A stretch of DNA of 64,000 nucleotides from Bradyrhizobium sp. B097 (GCF_038957035.1 NZ_CP152412.1:1174501-1238500); one strand, 5' to 3'. Counted from the stretch's first letter, positions 37,827 through 47,867 are shown. Translations and numbers: made by a program. The notes: generated by a model not told the origin, from the sequence alone.

Positions 37827-38642
37827 ATGAGCCAGACAACTCAGACCGGTTCGGGCATCGCGGGTGCAACAGGAATTGCCAGCGGACTTGGTGACCAAGG
37901 GGTCAAGGAAGTGGCCGCGATCATCGCTGTGGCTCTGCTTGTCGTCGGTGGCGGAGAGCTGCTTTTGCGCCTGTTTGGCGTGCCGCAATACATTCTGCCC
38001 ACTCCATCGGCTATCGCCAGCGTGTTCTTCTCGCACGAAATCTCGACCATCTGCGAACACTATTCCTACACGCTCATCGAACTGTTGGCAGGCTATGCCA
38101 TCGGAGCGTCGATCGGGTTGGTCCTGGCTGCGGTCATCACGCAATTTCCGTTCGTGGAAAAGGTGATCACGCCGTACATCCTGTTGCTGGTGACCACGCC
38201 GATGCTGGCACTGGTGCCGCTCTTGATCCTGAACTTCGGCTTCGGATTCACACCGAGGATCATCGCCGTTGCTCTCGCGTCCGGTCCGATGGTGATGATC
38301 AACGCAGCCACCGGATTTCGGCGCGTCGACACGATGAAGATTGCGCTGGCGCGATCCTGCGGAGCATCGACCCTGCAGATATTCACAAAGATCCGCATTC
38401 CGATGGCCATGCCGATGGTAATCGTAGGCCTGATGATCGGAGCGATCTTCGGCATGATCACCGCGGTCGGCGCCGAGATGTCGGGCGGTGGGTTCGGGCT
38501 TGGCAGCCGCCTGACAACCTATTCTTCGACGCTTCGCATGCCGGAATTCTTTGCTTGCATCGTGATCCTCGCTGTCACCGGGATCACGATCTACGCCTTT
38601 TTCTTCTGGCTCGGGAAAAGGCTGGCCGGCTGGGAAAGCTGA
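37827..38642 (+). CDS. ABC transporter permease (nitrate/sulfonate/taurine type)
   Basis: A 271-residue inner-membrane permease with about six spans. The EAA-like coupling loop is RSCGASTLQIFTKIRIPMAMP; IELLAGYAIGASIGLVLA is a typical early segment. ATG 37827 follows GAGGG, 10 bases after the ATPase stop. Works with the adjacent ATPase and Tat-exported binding protein. Confidence 0.92.
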   Translation: MSQTTQTGSGIAGATGIASGLGDQGVKEVAAIIAVALLVVGGGELLLRLFGVPQYILPTPSAIASVFFSHEISTICEHYSYTLIELLAGYAIGASIGLVLAAVITQFPFVEKVITPYILLLVTTPMLALVPLLILNFGFGFTPRIIAVALASGPMVMINAATGFRRVDTMKIALARSCGASTLQIFTKIRIPMAMPMVIVGLMIGAIFGMITAVGAEMSGGGFGLGSRLTTYSSTLRMPEFFACIVILAVTGITIYAFFFWLGKRLAGWES

Positions 38643-38718
38643 CCAGAAACGGGCGAAACGCCGCGCTCGACCCGGGACATACCAACATCGCGGCCTAACC
38701 AACGAGGGAGGAGATCCT

Positions 38719-39882
38719 ATGACTCACCAAATGATGACGCGTCGGCGGCTGCTGCAAGTCAGCGCCACCGGCCTTGTGACAACCACCGTTCTCGGCGGCG
38801 GACTGCTGACCTCGGGCGCGGCCCAGGCCAGGCCCTACAAGTCTCCCTTCACCTGGATTTCGCCACGGGGCACCGTCGAGGTGATGGACGACTACCCTTA
38901 CTGGGTCGCCAGGGAGAAGGGCTACTTCGGTGATCTCGGAGTAGAGACCGCTATGGAGCCGGGCCCTTCGGACGGGACCGCGGTGGTGAAATTCCTGGCG
39001 GTGCAACAGGCCGATATCGGTTTTCCCTCGCCGGGCGTTCTTTCCTTTGCGGTCAACGCGGGGATGGACCTTGTCTCGGTGTTCGGCAGCGGCTGTCTCG
39101 ATCTCTTCAACGTCGCCTTCCGCAAAGGCGAAGGAGTCAAGGATCTGAAGCTACTCGAAGGCAAGACCGTGCTTGTGGGGTCGGCCGCTTGGCAGTCGAT
39201 CTGCGACCCAATGTTTGCCGCCGTCGGTGTGAATCCCAAGAAGATCACCTATGTGGAGGCGGGCTGGCCGACCTGGACAACTGCGCTTGCCAGCGGACAG
39301 GGGCATGCCTGCCTCGCCTGGGAAGGCCTCAGGGCCGATCTGGGCGCAAAGGGTCTCAATTTCGACTACTGGCTGGGCATGCGCGGCTCACCTCTGCCGT
39401 CGAATTCGTTGGTCGTGCGGCGGTCCGATCTGGAGGATCCGGATCGGCTGAAGTTCCTGAAGAAGTACCTGAAGGGCTGGGCCATGGGCAGCGAGTTCGC
39501 CGACCGCAACCCGCGCGCCGCCGCCGATATCGTGTTCAAGGCGTTGCCGACGACCAAGGCCAACTACGGTCCGCGAGCAGGCACGGAAAGCCTCATGCAG
39601 ATCCACCGCACCTTCAAGGGCAATATGGCGGCACGCGCAGGCTGGGGCGAGCACAACATTCCGGCTTGGGACAAGTTCTTCAAGACACTCAAGACCATCG
39701 GCCAGTCGAGCATCGACATCGATACCACCCGCTATGTCACCAATGAATTCATCGCGGGAGCGAACGACTTCGACAAGGCGAAGGTTCATGCCGATGCCGA
39801 TGCTTATGCGCTGCCCAAGGAACTCGCGGCGATCGACATGGCTGACGTCGAAGCGAAGTTCTACAGCAACGTGATCAACTGA
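38719..39882 (+). CDS. ABC transporter substrate-binding protein (NMT1/TauA-like), Tat signal
   Basis: A 387-residue binding protein. The N-terminus MMTRRRLLQVSATGL has a twin-arginine export motif and a cleavage site near AAQA at residues 34-37. The body (DDYPYWVAREKGYFGDLGVE, KFLAVQQADIGFPSPG) matches the NMT1/THI5-like class for taurine, riboflavin or pyrimidine-like ligands. Ligand not readable. A GC-rich hairpin follows before the kinase gene. Confidence 0.9.
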   Translation: MTHQMMTRRRLLQVSATGLVTTTVLGGGLLTSGAAQARPYKSPFTWISPRGTVEVMDDYPYWVAREKGYFGDLGVETAMEPGPSDGTAVVKFLAVQQADIGFPSPGVLSFAVNAGMDLVSVFGSGCLDLFNVAFRKGEGVKDLKLLEGKTVLVGSAAWQSICDPMFAAVGVNPKKITYVEAGWPTWTTALASGQGHACLAWEGLRADLGAKGLNFDYWLGMRGSPLPSNSLVVRRSDLEDPDRLKFLKKYLKGWAMGSEFADRNPRAAADIVFKALPTTKANYGPRAGTESLMQIHRTFKGNMAARAGWGEHNIPAWDKFFKTLKTIGQSSIDIDTTRYVTNEFIAGANDFDKAKVHADADAYALPKELAAIDMADVEAKFYSNVIN

Positions 39883-39974
39883 CAGAACCGCGGCGCTGGC
39901 GGCGTGCGCACCGAAGCATGGCGCGATCTCGGTCACGTGAAGGACCGGGAACAGGCATCAACCATGCCACCTCG

Positions 39975-40000
39975 CCGGGCACCTACCTCCCGGTGCCCGG
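39975..40000 (+). terminator. Hairpin between binding protein and DhaK-type kinase
   Basis: CCGGGCACC and GGTGCCCGG form a perfect 9-bp stem around an 8-base loop with no T tract. It may protect the 3' end of the transporter mRNA or reduce expression of the kinase rather than fully terminate. Confidence 0.45.
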
Positions 40001-40047
40001 TGAGGAGTTGCATTCGGGTTGATGTCGCAAACAAAGAGACGATCAGA

Positions 40048-41682
40048 ATGGCGCAGTTCATCAATTCCAAGGAAGACATTGTTCAAGAGGCGATCGACGG
40101 CCTTGTCGCCGCTTCCGGTGGACAACTCGTCAGGTTGAGCGGGTATCCGTTCATCCGGGTCGTCGCTCGGTCGGATTGGGACGGATCCCGTGTGGCGGTG
40201 ATCTCCGGCGGCGGGGCGGGGCATGAACCAGCACATGCAGGCTTTGTCGGCCCGGGCATGCTGACGGCGGCAGTCTGCGGCGACATCTTTGCCTCTCCAT
40301 CCGTCGAGGCGGTCCTGGCAGGAATCCTTGCTGTGACCGGACATGCCGGCTGTGTCCTGATCGTCAAGAACTACACCGGCGACAGGCTGAACTTCGGTCT
40401 TGCCGCTGAACGGGCTCGGGCCCTCGGCAAGAAAGTCAACATGGTCATCGTCCAAGACGATATCGCCATCCCGGACATCAGCCGTCCTCGCGGCGTCGCT
40501 GGAACTCTCTTCGTGCACAAGCTTGCCGGCGCGGTGTCCGAGCGCGGAGGCGACCTGGATGCCGTGACTGCAGCAGCACGCCGGGCGGCCTCCAATGTCA
40601 TGAGCATCGGCATGTCGCTGGATACCTGCACGGTGCCCGGTTCGCGCAAGGAAAACCGAATCCGCCCGGGAGAGATCGAACTGGGGCTTGGCATCCACGG
40701 CGAAGCCGGCGCTTCGCACATCCCGTATCTTGGCGCACGTCAGGCTATGGCGGATGCTGCTGCAAAGCTCCTCCCAAGAATGAACGGCAGCAGCAGCTAC
40801 GCAGCGCTCCTGAACAACCTCGGCTCTACGACCGAGCTTGAAATGTCCATCCTTGCCGGAGAGTTGCGGCAGTCCGCCATCGGACCCGCGATTTCCCATA
40901 TCGTCGGTCCTGCCTCGATGATGACGGCACTGGACATGCACGGCTTTTCGCTGACGCTCTATTCGCTGAACACTGAGGACGAAAAGCTGCTGACCACGGA
41001 AACGCCACTGCGTACCTGGCCGGGGCTTAAGCCTTTCACGGCGCCCCGCATCGTGCCGTTGCCCGATGGGTTGGCTCCCCTGCGTCCAACGCCATCCGCC
41101 GATCCAGCAACCGAGGCACTCCTCATCCGGTGTTGCAAGGCGCTGATCGCGGCTGAGGCCGATCTGAATGCGCTCGATACAAGAGCGGGAGACGGCGATA
41201 CCGGAACAACCCTGGCCAGGGCGGCGCGAGCCTTGATCCAAAACATTGGTCTGCTTCCGCTGTCGGACCCCACGCAACTCTGTCGCGCGCTGGGGCAAGA
41301 ACTCAGCCAGACCATGGGCGGCTCTTCGGGGGTCCTGCTCGCGATCTTCTTCGCTGCCGCAGGGGATGCGGCATCAAGCGGGCACAGCCTGATGGGTGCG
41401 CTGAAGGTTGGATTGGCAAGGATGCAGGATGTGGGTGGCGCGCAACCGGGTGACCGAACCATGATCGACGCGCTGCTGCCCGGCCTTGATGCCTTGCCAC
41501 GGGGGTTGGCCTATGCAGCCCGCGCAGCAAGAGAGGGGGCGAACCGGACGGCCACCATGTCCAGGGCGCATGCTGGAAGAGCCACCTACATCAGCGCGGA
41601 ACAGCTGCAAGGACATGCCGACCCGGGCGCAGAAGCCGTTGCGAGATTGTTTGAGAGCTTGTGCCAAGTCGGTGTTGAATGA
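40048..41682 (+). CDS. dhaK: Dihydroxyacetone kinase, ATP-dependent, two-domain
   Basis: A 544-residue DhaK-DhaL fusion, the ATP-using type that phosphorylates dihydroxyacetone or a related triose or tetrose. The DhaK half has SGGGAGHEPAHAGFVG (His about 59) and ELGLGIHGEAG with the covalent substrate His about 217. The DhaL half has AGDGDTGTTLARAARAL, the Mg-ATP aspartates, and QTMGGSSGVL. ATG 40048 is the family start; the frame is open upstream without similarity. Its place after the ABC importer and GlcG/MetX-like genes suggests the pathway ends in a phosphorylated C3/C4 compound. Confidence 0.93.
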   Translation: MAQFINSKEDIVQEAIDGLVAASGGQLVRLSGYPFIRVVARSDWDGSRVAVISGGGAGHEPAHAGFVGPGMLTAAVCGDIFASPSVEAVLAGILAVTGHAGCVLIVKNYTGDRLNFGLAAERARALGKKVNMVIVQDDIAIPDISRPRGVAGTLFVHKLAGAVSERGGDLDAVTAAARRAASNVMSIGMSLDTCTVPGSRKENRIRPGEIELGLGIHGEAGASHIPYLGARQAMADAAAKLLPRMNGSSSYAALLNNLGSTTELEMSILAGELRQSAIGPAISHIVGPASMMTALDMHGFSLTLYSLNTEDEKLLTTETPLRTWPGLKPFTAPRIVPLPDGLAPLRPTPSADPATEALLIRCCKALIAAEADLNALDTRAGDGDTGTTLARAARALIQNIGLLPLSDPTQLCRALGQELSQTMGGSSGVLLAIFFAAAGDAASSGHSLMGALKVGLARMQDVGGAQPGDRTMIDALLPGLDALPRGLAYAARAAREGANRTATMSRAHAGRATYISAEQLQGHADPGAEAVARLFESLCQVGVE

Positions 41683-42048
41683 GTTGTTGTTCGCATTGAC
41701 CAGGCGCTTCAGTAGGCCTTCTTCCAGCCGCAGTTGCAGTGCGTCGGCAGTTGGGAAGCCTAATCCTCACGGGCGCTCGCGCAAGCGTTTGTAGTCCAAC
41801 ACTCTTTCTTCGTCACTTTCACACCAGCCGGCTTGACGCGTGCCTTCGCAGGGCAACGGTTCTGCGTCGGCAGGACATCCTGCGATCGATGATCTTGGCC
41901 CCGAGAGCATTTTTAGGCCGCTGCACGAAAGAGCCCGTTCTTCAACGCCAGAGCCCCCACTGCCAGGGTCGAAGGAAGCAGGGGATTGTTTCGCAATTTG
42001 AGATGGTTGCAGGTCCCCGCAACCAAGTTCGGACCAACCGGTTCCGAT
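41683..42048. other. Intergenic region after the kinase
   Basis: About 365 bases without a supported gene. A minus-strand phrase EERVLDYKRLRERP is the only coding-like trace. Confidence 0.35.
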
Positions 42049-42077
42049 AAAATGGCCCGCATCGCGCGGGCCATTTT
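42049..42077. terminator. Strong bidirectional terminator
   Basis: AAAATGGCCCGC and GCGGGCCATTTT pair perfectly over 12 bp around ATCGC, with A and T tracts on both sides. It separates the kinase operon (plus) from the end of the HExxH repeat protein gene (minus). Confidence 0.9.
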
Positions 42078-42154
42078 TGTTTTGAGATGGATTCGCGCTC
42101 ACGTTGCCGATTGCCCGGGTGCGGATCACTGCGTCCCCCAACCCGGCGCGCGTC

Positions 42155-45151
42155 CTAGACGATGAAATGAAATTCCTGCCAGGCGCTCCAGATCATGCCG
42201 TCGTTGGCGCGAACCCAGAGGTCGTCAGACACGGTGCCGCCATCGAAAGTCGTGCTGGCGAGCTGGGCCGCACTGACGTTGATTGCGGTGTTGGTGGGCT
42301 GCGCATTGCCGCCGATGCTCCAGTGGCCGCTGCTTGCCGACGCCGTCGAATCCCACAATTGATACTGGCTCATGCTGTCCCCGTCGGCATCCGAGACCGA
42401 GAACAGGCTCGTTGCGGCCACGCTCTGGTTGGCGGTCGCGTGGAAGTCGGATGCGGAGACGACCGGAGCATGGTCAATCGGTGCGGTGACGTGAAATTCC
42501 TTCCACGGTCCCCAGGCGAAGCCGTCATAGGCCCTCGCCCAGAGATCGTCTGAACCGGAGCCGCTCTGAAAGCTTGTGGTCGAGAGCTGGGCTGCCGTCA
42601 CATCGATTGCAACATTGGTGCCCTGAGCTACTCCCCCGACCACCCAGTGCCCGCTGCTGGGATCAGACGTCGAATCCCACAGCTGATAGTTGGCGATAGT
42701 GTCTCCATCCGCGTCGGTGGCCGAGAACAGCGCGGAGGCCGCGATATCCTGGCCGTGGCTCGCGGAATAGTCGGTGGCCGATACGATCGGAAGGTTGTCG
42801 GCTGGCGCGTTGACGTGAAACTCCTTCCAGTTGCTCCAAGTCATGCCATCGAAGGCTCGCACCCAGAGATCGTCGGAGCCCGAACCGCTCTGGAACGAGG
42901 CATTCGTCAATTGGGTGGGCGTAACATCGATGGCGATGTTGGCGGCCTGCGCCACGCCGCCGACCACCCAATGCCCGCTGGCAGGATCGGCGGTCGAGTC
43001 CCAGAACTGATAATGGGTGAACGTATCGTTGTCGGCGTCGCTGACCGAGAACAGGCTCGACGCGGCGATGTCCTGACCGTGCGTTGCGGTCATGTCCGAT
43101 GCGCTCACCACGGGCGCATGGTCGATCGGCGCGTTGACGTGGAATTCCTTCCAGGCTCCCCATGTGATGCCGTCATTGGCTCGCGCCCACAGGTCATCCG
43201 ATCCGGAGCCCGATTGAAACGAGGTGCTCGTCAATTGAGCGGGCGTCACATCGATGGCGATGTTGGTGGCCTGCGCCACTCCGCCGACCACCCAGTGGCC
43301 GCTGGCGGGATCGCTCGTTGAATCCCAAACCTGATAGGCGGTGATCGTGTCGCCATCGCCGTCGGTCGCGCTGAAGAGACTGGATGCGGCGATATCCTGG
43401 CCGTGGGTCGCCGAAGAGTCGGTTGCGCTCACGGCCGGCGCATGATCCGGGCCTGGCGTGACCGTGAACGGGACCCATGCTCCCCACAGCGTTCCATCGT
43501 AAGCCCTGACCCAGAGCTGGTCCGGAGCTGAACCGAATTGGTAGGTGGTCTGTGCAAGCTGCGCGGCAGTGATGTCGATCTCCGCATCGGTGGCCTGAAC
43601 GGCGCCATTCACCACCCAGGCGCCGTTTCCGTTGCTGTCCCAGAGTGCGTATTGGGTGATCGTATCGCTATCCGGATCGGTGGCGCTGAACAGGCTCGAA
43701 GCCGCGACCGACATTTGCCCGTGTGCTGCCGTGAAGCCGGAAGCCGAAGCAACCGGAGCATGATCCGGAGTTGGCGTGGCCGTGAACGGGACCCATGCTC
43801 CCCAGAGATATCCGTCATAGGCCCGTACCCAGAGCGTGTCCGGGGCCGCACCGAACACATAGCTCACTTGCGAGAGGCTGGCGGCCGCGACGTCGATCTC
43901 GGCGTTGGTGGCTTGTGTGGCACCATTGATCGCCCAGTGCCCGTGGCCCTCGGTGTCCCAGAATGCATACTTGGTGATGCTGTCGCCATCCGCGTCGCTG
44001 GCTGAGAACAGTGAGGATCCAGTTGCCGAGAGCTGCCCGTGCGACCCGGTCACGTTGGTTGCCGTGACCAGGGGCGCATGATCAGCCGGAGAAATCACGA
44101 AGGATTTCCAGTCGCTCCACAAATAGCCATCGAAGGCTCTCACCCACAGCGTGTCCGAGCCGGGGCCGGCCTGGTAACTCGCTTGGGCCAATTGCGACGC
44201 GCTGATGTCGATCTCGGTGTTGGTGCCCTGGACTGTTCCTCCCACCGTCCAGTGACCGTTGCCATTGGTGTCCCAGAAGGAATATTCGGTGATGGAATCG
44301 CCCGTGGCCATGTTCACCGAGAACAAGGATGAGGCCGCATAGATCTGATTTCGGGCGGCGGACTGATCGCTGGCGGTTACGACAGGTGTCGTCCGGATGC
44401 TGTATCCGAGGTCCTTCAGAACTCCGATGTCCAGGTTGGAGATCGCGTACTGGTAATTGGCGTAGAAGACGATCCCGTTCATCAGGTCCAGCGTAAGTGG
44501 ATCCTTCACGGTCGACGGGGTGGCGTAGAGGTCGGATTGCTGGTTGCCGAAATGGTAGTAGTTCTGGGTGGTGCTGTTGGTGGTCAACGGTACCGGGCCG
44601 CCGTAAGCGGCCTCGGCATTCGCACCAACAAAGTTGGCGCCGGTTGCGGTCTTTTGAATCAGGGTGTCGAACGTGGACTCGTATGCGCCGGGCAACTGGC
44701 CGCTCTGGTCGTACCAGCCCGTCATGCCGAAGCCGTGCATGAGCTCATGCAGAAAAACGTTGATCGGATTGATCACGTTTCCAGGCACCTGACTGGACCA
44801 GCTCAGGCCGTAGTCGAGGTCGATGTACTGGAAGTAGCCGGGATCGATGTTGATGGTGATGTCGCTTGTCGTTCCAGGCACGTGCTGTCCGGTGGTCAGC
44901 TCGTACTGGCTTGACGGCTCATACACCGCGAGCCCGCCATTCGTGCCGATGTAGTAGCTCGAGGTAGGCCCGCCGTCGGCGCGGCCGACGGCGGTGGGCA
45001 GGATGTTGAGGGACACCGCCACGGTGCCGATGCCCAGGATATATCGCTGCCAAATATTGAGGGCCTGCTCGAGATCGTAAACGAGAGACGTGTCGGCAGA
45101 TCCGCCTACGTTCGATGAATCGTTTAATGTTACGGAATAATTCCAAGTCAT
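42155..45151 (-). CDS. Large HExxH metalloprotease-like protein with seven ~106-residue repeats
   Basis: A 998-residue protein. Residues 1-250 resemble a secreted metzincin-like domain with HELMHGFGMTGW at 135-146. The usual third zinc ligand (ten residues after the first His) is Gly here, so either another residue serves or activity is altered. Residues 255-998 are seven tandem repeats with phrases ASSLFS.SDADGD, GHW..GG.AQ and DDLWVRA.DG..W..WKEF, the same family as in the giant adhesin at 51590-58822. There is no N-terminal signal peptide, which fits type I secretion by the HlyB/HlyD pair reading away on the other strand. The C-terminus is simply the last repeat (WQEFHFIV). Start 45151 has only a weak ribosome site (GAAGG). 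Confidence 0.8.
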   Translation of the reverse strand: MTWNYSVTLNDSSNVGGSADTSLVYDLEQALNIWQRYILGIGTVAVSLNILPTAVGRADGGPTSSYYIGTNGGLAVYEPSSQYELTTGQHVPGTTSDITINIDPGYFQYIDLDYGLSWSSQVPGNVINPINVFLHELMHGFGMTGWYDQSGQLPGAYESTFDTLIQKTATGANFVGANAEAAYGGPVPLTTNSTTQNYYHFGNQQSDLYATPSTVKDPLTLDLMNGIVFYANYQYAISNLDIGVLKDLGYSIRTTPVVTASDQSAARNQIYAASSLFSVNMATGDSITEYSFWDTNGNGHWTVGGTVQGTNTEIDISASQLAQASYQAGPGSDTLWVRAFDGYLWSDWKSFVISPADHAPLVTATNVTGSHGQLSATGSSLFSASDADGDSITKYAFWDTEGHGHWAINGATQATNAEIDVAAASLSQVSYVFGAAPDTLWVRAYDGYLWGAWVPFTATPTPDHAPVASASGFTAAHGQMSVAASSLFSATDPDSDTITQYALWDSNGNGAWVVNGAVQATDAEIDITAAQLAQTTYQFGSAPDQLWVRAYDGTLWGAWVPFTVTPGPDHAPAVSATDSSATHGQDIAASSLFSATDGDGDTITAYQVWDSTSDPASGHWVVGGVAQATNIAIDVTPAQLTSTSFQSGSGSDDLWARANDGITWGAWKEFHVNAPIDHAPVVSASDMTATHGQDIAASSLFSVSDADNDTFTHYQFWDSTADPASGHWVVGGVAQAANIAIDVTPTQLTNASFQSGSGSDDLWVRAFDGMTWSNWKEFHVNAPADNLPIVSATDYSASHGQDIAASALFSATDADGDTIANYQLWDSTSDPSSGHWVVGGVAQGTNVAIDVTAAQLSTTSFQSGSGSDDLWARAYDGFAWGPWKEFHVTAPIDHAPVVSASDFHATANQSVAATSLFSVSDADGDSMSQYQLWDSTASASSGHWSIGGNAQPTNTAINVSAAQLASTTFDGGTVSDDLWVRANDGMIWSAWQEFHFIV
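42158..44389 (-). repeat. Seven tandem ~106-codon repeats
   Basis: Seven diverged copies fill residues 255-998 of the HExxH protein. Copies 4 to 7 share an insertion (STSDPASGHW type) absent from copies 1 to 3, which are closer to the adhesin repeats. This points to two rounds of duplication. Confidence 0.85.
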
Positions 45152-45725
45152 CTTGGTCGGGCCTTCAATCTATGGTAGCGTAGCAACAATCAGTAGTATT
45201 CATGCTGACCAGTCACGGCGTAGTCAACAGGCGCCAAACGGCCGGCACCGGACAAACCGCACGTGAGGCTGTTCATCTCCAGCGCCTCGGGCGCGATAGG
45301 CTTGGAGCATGGCACCGAGGCCCTGGCTATTCTTGCATGCTGCAAGATCGGAAGGGCATGACCCCCTTATACGCGATAAGGCCGACGCGATCATCCCTTC
45401 GATCCCGGTGACAGCCATATCGCGTGCCGCGATCCGTAAGACTACGGAGCCTGGTTCGGCTTTCCGAATGGTTCCGCGATGGACTCCATGATCGGCATGA
45501 TGTTGCTCGCGAATTCGGCTTGGCCGTTGATAACGCCAATTGCATCTCGCCGAAGAGCCATAGTACTCTAACTGTCATATTCATTTGCTGCTCTGTCGTT
45601 TCGTTGCGAATAGCCAGTTTGCGCTGATCGCGAGGCCGACGGGCGGGGGCGGGGCGCGCTCACGGCAATCTCGGCTCACCTTCGACTGCAATTATTTTCA
45701 GCTACTGAGCAGATTAAATCGCGAG
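45152..45725. other. Divergent intergenic region of the secretion locus
   Basis: About 570 bases between the HExxH protein and the HlyB-like gene. A 39-codon minus-strand frame at 45442-45561 (starting MALRRDAIGVINGQ) could be a small gene or debris; I cannot support it firmly. Promoters for both large genes should lie here. Confidence 0.4.
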
Positions 45726-47867
45726 ATGATTGAAACGCGGAGCGGTACGACAGCAGACAGCGGGATAGTTGGGCTCGCGATGCTGCTGCGTTTTCACGGC
45801 CTCCCGGCCGATGTCGACCAGATTCGTCATCAAGTCGGCAACGGCCCGTTCGGAACGCCGGAGATGCTGCGGTACGCGCGCTCGACCGGCGTCAAGGCTC
45901 GCGAGCTGAGCACCAACTGGTTAAGGCTCGAGAAGGTCCCGCTTCCTGCCATCGCGCTGTTGCGCGACGGCGGCCATCTGATCCTCGCCAAGGTGGGCGC
46001 AGACAAGATCCTCGTTCAATCGCCTCTGTCAGAGCGCCCGGAGTTGATCACGAGGGCCGAACTGGAAGCGGTGTGGACCGGCAAGCTGATCCTGGTGAGC
46101 CGGCGGGCGGGACTGGTCAATCTTGCACGCCGCTTTGACCTGTCGTGGTTTCTGGGGGCAATCCACAAATATCGGTACCATTTCGTGGAGGTGTTGATCG
46201 CCTCCTTTTTCTTGCAGCTGTTTGCATTGGTGTCGCCGCTGTTCTTTCAGGTGGTGATCGACAAGGTCCTGGTTAATCACACACTCAGCACACTCGACGT
46301 GCTCGTCGTGGGGTTGATCGGCATCGCGGTTTTTGAGACGGCCCTCGCGATACTGAGGACCTACCTGTTCTCCCACGTGACCAACCGGATCGATGTCGAA
46401 CTGGGAGCCCGCTTGTTTCGACACCTCATCGGGCTGCCCATTGCCTATTTTCAGGCTCGCCGGGTCGGCGACTCGGTTGCGCGGGTCCGCGAGCTGGAGA
46501 ACATTCGCAACTTCCTGACCGGCTCCGCGCTGACGGTCGTGATAGACCTGTTCTTCACCGTCGTTTTCATCGGTGTAATGTTTATCTACTCGCCGATCCT
46601 GACCTGGATCGTGCTTGGGTCCTTCCCGCTTTACGTCGGCATCTCGGCCGGCGCGACGCCGATGTTCCGTCAGCGGCTGGATACCAAATTCGAGCGCGGG
46701 GCCGAAAACCAGGCCTTTCTCGTCGAGAGCGTGACCGGGGTCGAGACCATCAAGGCCATGGCGCTCGAACCGCAGATGCAGCGCCGCTGGGAGGAGCAGC
46801 TTGCCGGCTACGTGGCGGCCAGCTTCCGCGTGCTCAGCCTGGCGAATGTCGCGAGCCAATCGGTCCAGTTCGTGAGCAAGCTCGTCACCGCGGTGATCCT
46901 CTACGCCGGCGCCAAGCTGGTGATCGACGGAAGCCTCACGGTGGGCGAGCTGATCGCCTTCAACATGTTCTCGTCACGCGTGAGCGCGCCGGTTCTGCGG
47001 CTGGCGCAGCTCTGGCAGGACTTCCATCAGGCCAGGCTCTCTGTCGCGCGGCTCGGCGACATCCTGAATACGCCGGCGGAGCAGACGTTCAGCCCCGGTC
47101 GCGCCGTGCCGCCGCCCATCAAGGGGCAGGTCACCCTTGAACACGTGTCCTTCCGCTATCGGGTCGATGGACCCGAAGTGCTGCACGACATCAACATCAG
47201 CATTCCGGCCGGCCAGGTCGTCGGCATCGTCGGTCCGTCCGGTTCGGGCAAGAGCACCTTCACGAAGCTCGTTCAGCGGCTTTACGTTCCGGAGAAGGGC
47301 AGGGTCCTTGTCGACGGGGTCGACCTTGCGATGGTCGATCCGGCGTGGCTGCGTCGCCAGGTCGGCGTCGTCCTGCAGGAAAACGTGTTGTTCAATCGCA
47401 GCGTACGGGAAAACATCGCGCTCGCCGACCCGGCCGCTCCGATGGAGAAAGTGGTCGCCGCGGCTCAGCTTGCGGGAGCGCACGAATTCATTCTGGAGCT
47501 GCCGGAAGGCTACGACACCGTCGTCGGCGAACGCGGCTCCAGTCTGTCGGGAGGGCAGCGGCAACGCATCGCGATCGCGCGGGCCCTTATCACCGATCCG
47601 CGCATCCTGATCTTCGACGAAGCGACGAGTTCGCTCGACTACGAAAGCGAAAGAGTCATTCAAGACAATATGAACCGGATCGTGAAGGGACGAACGGTTT
47701 TCGTCATTGCACATCGCCTGTCCGCCGTCAGGCGCACCGATCGGATCATCACCATCGATCGCGGCCGGCTCGTCGAACAGGGATCCCACGAGGAGTTGCT
47801 CAGCACAGGCGGAAGATACGCGTCGCTGTACCGGTTGCAGGCGGGGATCCATGAAGTCGGCTCGTGA
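45726..47867 (+). CDS. Type I secretion ABC transporter (HlyB/LapB family)
   Basis: A 713-residue export ATPase. Residues 1-130 are a C39-like domain (TADSGIVGLAMLLRFHG) with Ser where the peptidase Cys would be, so it binds rather than cleaves cargo, as in HlyB. A six-span membrane domain follows, then the ATPase: Walker A GPSGSGKST (about 503-511), signature LSGGQRQRIAIARA, Walker B ILIFDEATSSLD. The ATG at 45726 aligns with the family start. It overlaps the HlyD gene by 17 bases. Cargo is presumably the neighbouring repeat proteins. No TolC-type outer-membrane gene is in the window. Confidence 0.92.
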   Translation: MIETRSGTTADSGIVGLAMLLRFHGLPADVDQIRHQVGNGPFGTPEMLRYARSTGVKARELSTNWLRLEKVPLPAIALLRDGGHLILAKVGADKILVQSPLSERPELITRAELEAVWTGKLILVSRRAGLVNLARRFDLSWFLGAIHKYRYHFVEVLIASFFLQLFALVSPLFFQVVIDKVLVNHTLSTLDVLVVGLIGIAVFETALAILRTYLFSHVTNRIDVELGARLFRHLIGLPIAYFQARRVGDSVARVRELENIRNFLTGSALTVVIDLFFTVVFIGVMFIYSPILTWIVLGSFPLYVGISAGATPMFRQRLDTKFERGAENQAFLVESVTGVETIKAMALEPQMQRRWEEQLAGYVAASFRVLSLANVASQSVQFVSKLVTAVILYAGAKLVIDGSLTVGELIAFNMFSSRVSAPVLRLAQLWQDFHQARLSVARLGDILNTPAEQTFSPGRAVPPPIKGQVTLEHVSFRYRVDGPEVLHDINISIPAGQVVGIVGPSGSGKSTFTKLVQRLYVPEKGRVLVDGVDLAMVDPAWLRRQVGVVLQENVLFNRSVRENIALADPAAPMEKVVAAAQLAGAHEFILELPEGYDTVVGERGSSLSGGQRQRIAIARALITDPRILIFDEATSSLDYESERVIQDNMNRIVKGRTVFVIAHRLSAVRRTDRIITIDRGRLVEQGSHEELLSTGGRYASLYRLQAGIHEVGS

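Noticed and set aside
39958..41298. A 446-codon frame antisense to the dihydroxyacetone kinase
   Set aside because: The plus-strand kinase has all family motifs; the antisense text is low-complexity arginine and histidine rich.
45442..45561. A 39-codon gene upstream of the HlyB-like gene (minus strand)
   Set aside because: Plausible composition but no clear ribosome site and no recognised relatives, so it is noted only in the gap description.
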